From an uncultured Collinsella sp. (GTDB lineage Bacteria; Actinomycetota; Coriobacteriia; Coriobacteriales; Coriobacteriaceae), in the NCBI GenBank assembly GCA_958372035.1, contig CATXML010000021.1, positions 1-12,215 of the forward strand: DNA of 12,215 bases. Direction: 5' to 3'. Shown here one piece after another: positions 6,276-12,215 of this stretch (positions are counted from its first letter, which is position 1; each line of letters starts with the position of its first letter). The notes beneath the pieces are model-generated. The model was not told the origin of the DNA and did not search any database. It was given only the letters and a program-made list of their open reading frames with translations. A program made the translations under genes and the position numbers.

Positions 6276-6317
6276 AACTGTGGAGATTCGTTTGAAAATC
6301 GCGTCAATTGTGGAGAT
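6276..6317 (+). repeat. 12-bp direct repeat upstream of the adhesin gene, 30-bp spacing
   Basis: AACTGTGGAGAT (6276-6287) and AATTGTGGAGAT (6306-6317) differ at one base and start exactly 30 bp apart, close to three helical turns. The shared core is TGTGGAGAT. They lie about 190-235 bp before the adhesin ATG, a suitable place for a regulator that binds on one face of DNA. I found no convincing -35/-10 pair between them and the gene. The rest of 6318-6499 holds only a weak nested hairpin: CGGGG 6446-6450 with CCCCG 6478-6482, and GTAG 6451-6454 with CTAC 6462-6465. Confidence 0.4.
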
Positions 6318-6510
6318 GAGGACCTTTGACCTCCTGTTCTCCCTATCTTCTACCTGCGCTTTTGCTTGATTGTTGTATTTGAGCTCAATTTGTCAGGAAT
6401 TGGGCAAGCTTTTGGTCAGGCTCCGGTACTTACCCGCATGAACCTCGGGGGTAGCCTCATCCTACGCGTCGCAGCCTCCCCGTGCGGCGCACGAGGGATA
6501 AGGAGCAGCC

Positions 6511-9500
6511 ATGTCCAACGCACCCACGCACTCTGTCCACAGCGCAATCACAACAGGTCCGCTGCTCCTGCTCCTCTTTTTTCTGATCGGCTGCCTGGCC
6601 CCAGGGGCCGCACTCGCCGTCGACGGGAGTGACGCCCTTAATTTCCGCACCATAAGCGACGGTTGCGGCCCCTTCGGTGTCGGTAAATACGAGGCACAGG
6701 ACACTTCGATTTCGTACTGCATGAATCAAGACTGCCCCGGTCCCAGCAAGCCGGGAGGACCATGGCGCACATATAACCAGGGCTGGACTTGGCTCGATGA
6801 CGAATTTGCCGCCATCGTCTGTCACGGATACCCCTCCAGTACATCCTTTGGCGGCCACAATCTGTCGCCCGATCTCGCCCGTGCCGCCACCCAGATTGCC
6901 GTGTGGATGCTCAACGGAACCACGCACCCCGACGGCACCTATTCGTATACAAATAGCAAGGGAGTTGCCAGGAGCGGTAGGTTTTACGAAAACGCCGAAG
7001 CCGTAGCGGCTGCACGTTGGCTCTACGACAGCGCTAAGTCCGGATCCATTAAGGCGGCCCCACATCGAGCCAGGCGTTATCACGGCCCGGTCTCGGGCGA
7101 GGGTCGACACCAGGACATGCTCTATGTGCTGCCAGCCGTCTCCGTATCTTTCCAAAAACAATCGTCGCAGGCTGACATCACCGCCGGTAACGACACCTAC
7201 AGACTCGGTGGCGCAACCTTCGATATCTTTGAAAGTGCGGGCGATGCACGCGTCGGCACTATCCAGATGGACGAAAACGGGCGTGCACAAGCAACACTTT
7301 TGCCCAATACGGCATATTACCTGGTCGAAACCAAAGCCCCGGCAGGCTATATCCCTCGAGGCGACCGAATAGCCTTCACCACACAAAACAGCGGCGAACA
7401 TGTCACCGTCAACGAGCAGCCCGGCACCATCACCTTGCGTATTGCAAAAATTGATGCTGCCACGGATGCCGGCGCCCAAGTTGGGGCGTCGCTTGCGGGC
7501 GCTGAATTCACCTGCGTCTCGCAATCAACTCCCGGCTGGACTCACACCCTTACGACCGACGAAAACGGGTGGGCGATCCTCAATGACGTTCCTCTGGGCG
7601 CCTTTACCATCTACGAATCGAAAGCGCCCGAGGGCTACCTGATTTCAAACGACTGTTGGAGCTACACCGTCGGTGCCGAGCAGCTCGGAGATACGGGCAT
7701 CGTTGAGCTCGAAAGCCGTATTCCCAACACCCCCATCGCCTTTGACCTTGAAATCTCGAAGTTTAAGGACCATGGCGATAACGATGAGTCCGGCCTTGAG
7801 CAGCCGGCGGGAGGCGTCGTTTTTGAAGTTGTCAGCAATAGCTCCCAACAAGTCGTCGGCACGTTGACCACAAACGTTTACGGCTTTGCCTCCACCAAAG
7901 ACCAGCCCGAAGCGTGGTTTGGAGCAGGCAAGCGACCCGCCGGCGCTCACGGTGCCATTCCCTACGACCGCGCGGGCTACACCGTTCGCGAGGTCGTAGA
8001 AACGGTCCCTGAAGGATTTAAGCAAGCAGGGGAATGGACCATCACGGCGGAGCAGACCGCAGACGGCGCCGAGCTTCAGTACATCATTGACAACCACGCC
8101 CTATCGACACACCTTCAAATCGTAAAGCGCGATGCTCAGACCGGCGGCACCGTACCACTTGCCGGCTTTACGTTCCAGCTGCTCGACAGCCACCACGAGC
8201 CCGTCTCGCAAACATGTTGGTATCCGGCCCACAATGTAATGAATACCTTCACAACCGATACAACCGGCGCCGTCACGCTGCCCGAATCACTTAATCCCGG
8301 AACATACTACGTGCACGAGACATCGGCCAAGGAACCGTATCTGTGCGGAGAAGACCTGGAGATAACGATTCCCGCCGACAGAAATCTGACACCGGTCGCC
8401 GTCGCCTCGTTCTATGACGACGTCGCAACCGGAAGCATCGAAATCATTAAGACGGATGCTGTAGATGGGCGCACCCTCGCTGGAGCCACGTTTGACATCC
8501 GCGCTAGCGGCGACATCGTGCGAACCGACGACAGCATCGTCGCCCTGGATGGCGAAACCGTCGCCACCGTTACAACCGACGAACGGGGGTATGCGCGAGT
8601 CGACCATCTTTCGCTGGGATGCGGTACCGCCACCTACGAGGTCGTCGAGACACAAGCGCCCGAAGGCTATCTGCTCAACCCAACCCCACATACTGTGAAG
8701 TTGTCGTACGCTGACCAGCAAACGCCCGTGATCGAAATGCACCTTGACGTTTCCAACGACTACACCAAGATCGATGTCTCCAAAGTCGACGCATGCGGAG
8801 GCCAGAAAGTGACAGGCGCCGAGCTTGTCCTCTGCGACTCCAATGGCAACGAAATCGATTCTTGGACTTCATCCGGCAAACCGCATCACATTGAGCACCT
8901 TTCACCCGGCACCTACACCCTGCGCGAAACGATGTCTCCGCGTACCTACGACCTTGCCGAAGAGATAACGTTTGAAGTAAAGGCCACGGGAGAAGTTCAA
9001 ACCACAGCCATGAAGGATACCCCCATCGAGATCAGGGGAAGCGTCGATAAGCGCCAAGAGATTGCACAGCCAGTCACAAGCAAACTCGTTGCCAACGGCG
9101 ACGGAAAAAACCGAGCCAAAGCACGGGCCAATACGCAAGGCGCCTTCTCCTATACCATCGACGCCAAAAATGAGTCGAGCACCTGGGTCGACGAGTTGAC
9201 CATCACCGACGACCTTGAGTGCGCCAAAGATGGCGCAGCGAAACTTGTTGCCGTTGAAACCCCTATTGCGGTCGGTGATCTAAACGGGCTGTGCAACGTG
9301 TGGTATCGAACGTCACCGGCAGGAACAAGCGATACGGAAAAGCAGGTCAATGCAACGCTTGACGACGGGCACAGCAATCCTTGGCTCGAAACGGAAGAGG
9401 TTACAAAGCTGCTGGGCGACGATGTGCGTCTCGTCGATTACGACGGGTGGCACCTATGGAAAGCGGATATCCCGACGGCAGAGTCCGTCACGCTCGATAC

Positions 9501-9942
9501 GAAAGATATCGATCTTACAGACGACGCCGTCATCACGGGCATCCGTTTTGAATACGGTGCGGTAGCCGCCGACTTTACGACCAGAACCGAGGCGGGCTCT
9601 TGGACCCGGGATGACCTTAAAGACGAACACGACGATCTTGACGATGCCAAGGCGGCCCTTAACTCGGATGCCCGAGGCGCAATCGTGCATATGCAGGCAA
9701 CGTCATCCTATACGCCCCAAACCGCACTTGCCAACAGTGCACGCGTCGATCTTTGCCGCAACGGCGGTGGCGATAAACTCGAGGCGCATGATGAGGACCG
9801 CGTCATCCAACGATGTGTCCTGCCTCAGAACCTGCCGACAACGGGATCTGTTCCCATCGCCGCATGTATCACCGCGCTCCTGACCTCAGGCACTGCAGCC
9901 ATATGGTTCGCTCGCCTTAGATCAGCCACAAGGAAGCGCTAG
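6511..9942 (+). CDS. LPxTG-anchored adhesin: thioester domain plus six CnaB isopeptide domains
   Basis: The 1143-aa surface protein is exported and anchored to peptidoglycan by sortase. AAGGAG (6500-6505) precedes ATG 6511. Residues 1-36 are a signal peptide ending ALA before VDG. Residues about 45-205 form a thioester domain: Y69-C70 and T127-Q-I-A-V-W132, the Cys-Gln pair that makes an internal thioester able to bond covalently to host targets. Six SpaA/CnaB-type domains follow (about 210-840), with candidate bond lysines K216, K313, K417, K539, K647, K758 and catalytic glutamates E273, E369, E494, E603, E713, E806. Several show the ETxAPxGY or ESKAPEGY box. Residues about 840-1105 are a separate domain (GSVDKRQE, TWVDELTITDDL, NVWYRTS) common in Coriobacteriia surface proteins. 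LPTTG is at 1108-1112, followed by a membrane helix and a basic tail. No sortase gene is nearby, so the housekeeping enzyme is probably used. Ligand unknown. Confidence 0.92.
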   Translation: MSNAPTHSVHSAITTGPLLLLLFFLIGCLAPGAALAVDGSDALNFRTISDGCGPFGVGKYEAQDTSISYCMNQDCPGPSKPGGPWRTYNQGWTWLDDEFAAIVCHGYPSSTSFGGHNLSPDLARAATQIAVWMLNGTTHPDGTYSYTNSKGVARSGRFYENAEAVAAARWLYDSAKSGSIKAAPHRARRYHGPVSGEGRHQDMLYVLPAVSVSFQKQSSQADITAGNDTYRLGGATFDIFESAGDARVGTIQMDENGRAQATLLPNTAYYLVETKAPAGYIPRGDRIAFTTQNSGEHVTVNEQPGTITLRIAKIDAATDAGAQVGASLAGAEFTCVSQSTPGWTHTLTTDENGWAILNDVPLGAFTIYESKAPEGYLISNDCWSYTVGAEQLGDTGIVELESRIPNTPIAFDLEISKFKDHGDNDESGLEQPAGGVVFEVVSNSSQQVVGTLTTNVYGFASTKDQPEAWFGAGKRPAGAHGAIPYDRAGYTVREVVETVPEGFKQAGEWTITAEQTADGAELQYIIDNHALSTHLQIVKRDAQTGGTVPLAGFTFQLLDSHHEPVSQTCWYPAHNVMNTFTTDTTGAVTLPESLNPGTYYVHETSAKEPYLCGEDLEITIPADRNLTPVAVASFYDDVATGSIEIIKTDAVDGRTLAGATFDIRASGDIVRTDDSIVALDGETVATVTTDERGYARVDHLSLGCGTATYEVVETQAPEGYLLNPTPHTVKLSYADQQTPVIEMHLDVSNDYTKIDVSKVDACGGQKVTGAELVLCDSNGNEIDSWTSSGKPHHIEHLSPGTYTLRETMSPRTYDLAEEITFEVKATGEVQTTAMKDTPIEIRGSVDKRQEIAQPVTSKLVANGDGKNRAKARANTQGAFSYTIDAKNESSTWVDELTITDDLECAKDGAAKLVAVETPIAVGDLNGLCNVWYRTSPAGTSDTEKQVNATLDDGHSNPWLETEEVTKLLGDDVRLVDYDGWHLWKADIPTAESVTLDTKDIDLTDDAVITGIRFEYGAVAADFTTRTEAGSWTRDDLKDEHDDLDDAKAALNSDARGAIVHMQATSSYTPQTALANSARVDLCRNGGGDKLEAHDEDRVIQRCVLPQNLPTTGSVPIAACITALLTSGTAAIWFARLRSATRKR

Positions 9943-9952
9943 CACGATGAAA

Positions 9953-9986
9953 AAGCGGGCGAGCCAGTCTCCCGGCTCGTCCGCTT
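9953..9986. terminator. bidirectional terminator between convergent genes
   Basis: A 13-bp stem (9953-9965 with 9974-9986; AAGCGGGCGAGCC against GGCTCGTCCGCTT, one G-U pair) has the 8-base loop AGTCTCCC. The minus strand continues into a run of five T (A run 9950-9954); the plus strand has TTT only. It lies 10 bp after the adhesin stop and 21 bp after the end of the minus-strand small membrane protein gene, so it serves both. Confidence 0.85.
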
Positions 9987-10007
9987 TACGCATAAACGAT
10001 GAATCGG

Positions 10008-10226
10008 CTATTCAGCAGATGACGAACCGCCATCGATGGCTGCCTGATCGGACTCGGAAATACCGTCGGCACCCAAACTTTGCTCTTGCTCCACCTCTTC
10101 GTTCATTGTTGTCTCGGGCGTCGAGCCCTTAACGCCAACGACATACGCGGCCCCAAAGCCCAATGCGATTGCGATCAGGGTCAAGATCAGATAGATGGGC
10201 CAATGGCGCTTGATGTACGAAAACAC
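10008..10226 (-). CDS. 72-aa single-pass membrane protein with acidic tail
   Basis: The start is GTG at 10226, with AAGGAG (10232-10237 on the complement) five bases upstream. Residues 1-9 (SYIKRHW) are basic, residues about 10-32 form one hydrophobic helix, and residues 33-72 are acidic and Ser/Gly-rich (NEEVEQEQ, then a SSSAE end). The positive-inside rule predicts an N-terminus in the cytoplasm and a tail outside. I recognise no family. It starts 22 bp after the stop of the M28-like gene, which is in the same direction, and is followed by a strong terminator, so the two form an operon whose last gene this is. A structural or accessory role to the M28-like protein is possible but unsupported. 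Confidence 0.75.
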   Translation of the reverse strand: MFSYIKRHWPIYLILTLIAIALGFGAAYVVGVKGSTPETTMNEEVEQEQSLGADGISESDQAAIDGGSSSAE

Positions 10227-10248
10227 GCTGACTCCTTAGCGGATCTGT

Positions 10249-12215
10249 CTACGAACGACGAATGACCTCGGTCACGACCTCGGACACCGTAGCGATATTG
10301 GTCGGGTTGACGTTGTACGGCAGGTCATCCTCGGTGCGAGCGCAGGCAAGGCGCGGGCCGTCCACACCGGCGATCGTAAGGGCGCGACGGCTCGCCTCGA
10401 GCGCTGCGGATGCATCGGTTTTTGCATAGGGCATCTCGAACGCACCGCAATCGACGTGGAACGACTTGCACACCTTGCTGACAAGATTCATGATGCGGCG
10501 ATCGCCCTTAAACAGCTGCTGCTCGCCCTCGACCGTTACCACCGAAAGCCTGCCGGCACCGATAGACTCGAGGTTGATGAAGAACACACCGCGGAGCTTG
10601 TCACGATGCGAGGCCAAAAACGCCCTCATGCCGGCGCCGTCGCAATCGGACGCGCCCGTTGCGACGAACCAGATATCGTGGCCGAGCAGCTCATCGTCAC
10701 CCATGGAGGCAACGGCCGAGAGCATATCCTCGGCAGAAGCACCATCGGAGGAGGTGGCGCCGCCCTTCCAACCGTCGTCGTCATCCTCGAAGTTATCCCA
10801 CGAGCCAATGCCGCGGCCAGACTTCTTGGCATCGTAATCGTCCTCGACGCCCAGCCAGTCGCTCATGCTGTCCTGCTCGCTCTTCTTTTTGCGACCGAAC
10901 AAGCCACCCAGGCCACGCTTCTGCGGCTTGGCGCCCGTCGAAGCAGGAGCCGAGATGGTCTCGAGCGGCTGCGCGCCCGAGGAAATGGGCATGGGGGTCG
11001 CGACCGGTGCCGATGTGGGCTCGGGGCCCTGCGCCGTCGCAAAGGGATCATTTGTCTGCGCCGAAGGATCGGGAAGATCGAACAGCGACGTGCGGGACGC
11101 GACGTTGGCCTGTTGCATCGAAGGCAGCGACGGATCGGGAACCGAGGCCAGCGGCGACGAAGAGGGTGCAGGCGCGGAGGCCGGATCGGGAATATTCATC
11201 TGCTGGCGCGGAGGCACCTGAGACGAAATCTGCGCCATGAGGGAGTCAACCGTCTCGTCCTGCGTGGGAGCGACATTGGCCACCGTAGCGCCGGGGTCGC
11301 TCGGCGCGGGCATGGTAAAGATCTGCGTAGAATAAGGCCTGGACACATCCGTCTTGGGAGCCTCGTCAACCGCAGGGGTCTCCCGCTCCATAGCAGGAGC
11401 CTCGACCTGCTCGGGTGCGCTGGCCTCAACGGAATCGGCCTCGTCGGCAACCGAATCATCGGCGGCGTCCTGGGCATCATCGGAGATGGGAAGGGGCTCG
11501 GCAATTGCGGTGCCCTGCTTCTCAAACGTCATCGTGGCATCAAATGACATGGTGCTATCAACCGGCTGCTGCGCACCAAAGGACGTCGTGGCGTCGGCGA
11601 CATCGACAGGCTCCGACTGCTCGGCCTCGCTCTGCTCGAACTCCTGTGCCGCACGCTCACGCTCGGCCTCGGCGGCCTGCTGCTGGGCGATGGCCTCCCG
11701 CTCGGCGGCCTCGCGGGCAGCGGCGCGCTTTTCCTCAAAGTCGTCGACGAACTTCTTTCCCTTCGCAAAGGCACCCTTAAAGAAGCTAGAAGCGCTGGCA
11801 CCAATCGAGGAGAACGCGGAAGCGATATCGGCATGGGGCGTTGTCGAGGGAATCTCGGCCGAGAAATCGGTGTCGCTCTCATAGGACACGCGCTGCGGAT
11901 ACTCGTCATAGTCTTCATCGGCGGTCTCGTCTTCAACCTGTGCCGGAGCGGCAGGCGCCAGAATATCAAGACCAGCTGCAGAATCGGGCGCGGGCTTTAC
12001 GTCAGACTCCGCGGCAGCAACAGGGGCAGCGACCGGCTCAGCGGGAGCAACAGCCGTATTGGCTGCGGGCGCAGACTCCTGTGCAACGGGAGCAGGCTCC
12101 GGCTCAAACGTCGGCTCCTCGCCCTCTTCGTAATCAAGCGTGCAGGACTCGGGAAGCATGCCGAGCGCACGGATGGCATCCGAACCAAAGCGGATATTGC
12201 CGGCGGCATTGCGAT
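10249..12215 (-). CDS. M28-peptidase-like protein with long low-complexity insert (partial, 5' end beyond window)
   Basis: The frame stays open through the right edge: 18 codons (RNAAGNIRFGSDAIRALG) precede the first ATG at 12159, so the gene is cut by the window. Counting from that Met, residues about 11-475 are disordered, rich in Ala, Pro, Glu, Ser and Asp. They include a charged helical stretch (141-180, EEKRAAAREAAEREA) and a basic patch FGRKKK (421-426). Residues about 477-636 resemble the C-terminal half of an M28 zinc aminopeptidase: a DIWFVATGASD strand (495-505), FFINLESIGAG (526-536) and AKTDASAAL (579-587). Compared with M28 consensus, GAEE has become GASD (502-505), NxD has become NLE, and the SDH histidine is alanine (583). 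The edge motif RNAAG would align with DNxSG, losing its Asp. The fold assignment is from recognition. Activity is doubtful, and an alternative is a non-enzymatic scaffold. It is upstream of, and probably cotranscribed with, the small membrane protein gene. Confidence 0.6.
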   Translation of the reverse strand, partial: RNAAGNIRFGSDAIRALGMLPESCTLDYEEGEEPTFEPEPAPVAQESAPAANTAVAPAEPVAAPVAAAESDVKPAPDSAAGLDILAPAAPAQVEDETADEDYDEYPQRVSYESDTDFSAEIPSTTPHADIASAFSSIGASASSFFKGAFAKGKKFVDDFEEKRAAAREAAEREAIAQQQAAEAERERAAQEFEQSEAEQSEPVDVADATTSFGAQQPVDSTMSFDATMTFEKQGTAIAEPLPISDDAQDAADDSVADEADSVEASAPEQVEAPAMERETPAVDEAPKTDVSRPYSTQIFTMPAPSDPGATVANVAPTQDETVDSLMAQISSQVPPRQQMNIPDPASAPAPSSSPLASVPDPSLPSMQQANVASRTSLFDLPDPSAQTNDPFATAQGPEPTSAPVATPMPISSGAQPLETISAPASTGAKPQKRGLGGLFGRKKKSEQDSMSDWLGVEDDYDAKKSGRGIGSWDNFEDDDDGWKGGATSSDGASAEDMLSAVASMGDDELLGHDIWFVATGASDCDGAGMRAFLASHRDKLRGVFFINLESIGAGRLSVVTVEGEQQLFKGDRRIMNLVSKVCKSFHVDCGAFEMPYAKTDASAALEASRRALTIAGVDGPRLACARTEDDLPYNVNPTNIATVSEVVTEVIRRS

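Noticed and set aside
6457..7524. Long minus-strand open frame (355 codons) at the start of the adhesin gene
   Set aside because: It is antisense to clear signal-peptide, thioester and CnaB coding sequence, has no recognisable domain, and arises from GC-rich codon bias.
10456..11547. Plus-strand open frame of 363 codons opposite the M28-like gene
   Set aside because: Its product is Arg/Gly/His-rich low complexity, the expected antisense reading of the Ala/Pro/Glu-rich insert, and it has no convincing start signal.
1..12215. CRISPR array or insertion sequence
   Set aside because: No regularly spaced direct repeats of CRISPR size and no transposase or integrase coding sequence were seen.

Overview
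The window looks like chromosomal DNA of a high-GC Gram-positive gut actinobacterium of the class Coriobacteriia, most likely Collinsella or a close relative. The reasons are a GC-rich background, a large LPxTG surface protein of thioester plus SpaA/CnaB type with a C-terminal domain I associate with this group, and a small ribbon-helix-helix protein of a form common there. This placement is from recognition, not from a search.

The left half (1-6090) reads as an accessory defence island. It begins with an AlbA_2 (Schlafen-like) / GHKL-ATPase / winged-helix protein (198-1871), preceded by an AT-rich leader with repeated ACATTA elements. A 460-bp gap holding several inverted repeats follows. 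Then comes a three-gene operon: a 75-aa ribbon-helix-helix (RHH) protein (2332-2559), an N6-adenine methyltransferase carrying an N-terminal PD-(D/E)xK nuclease domain (2559-4538), and a two-domain specificity subunit HsdS (4535-5935). The genes overlap by 1 and 4 bases. No HsdR translocase is present, so the RM pair resembles the compact BcgI-type (Type IIB) design more than a classical Type I system. The operon promoter (TTGTCT, 17 bp, TATACT) carries two interleaved palindromes between its -35 and -10 boxes, a likely operator for the RHH protein.

The middle (5936-6510) is a junction. It holds a degenerate tRNA-like stretch, a rho-independent terminator reading leftwards, a complete tRNA-Gly(CCC) on the minus strand with encoded CCA and a recognisable promoter, and the leader of the next gene, which contains a direct repeat spaced 30 bp apart. 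The 3' end of the tRNA faces the island, as expected if the island entered at or near a tRNA gene.

The right half is surface and envelope biology. A 1143-aa adhesin (6511-9942) has a signal peptide, an internal Cys-Gln thioester domain, six CnaB isopeptide domains, a further C-terminal domain and an LPTTG sortase signal. A shared bidirectional terminator separates it from a convergent minus-strand operon. That operon comprises an M28-peptidase-like protein interrupted by a roughly 465-residue low-complexity insert (10249 to beyond the right edge) and a 72-aa single-pass membrane protein (10008-10226). Most M28 metal and catalytic residues that can be checked are replaced, so it may be a pseudo-peptidase.
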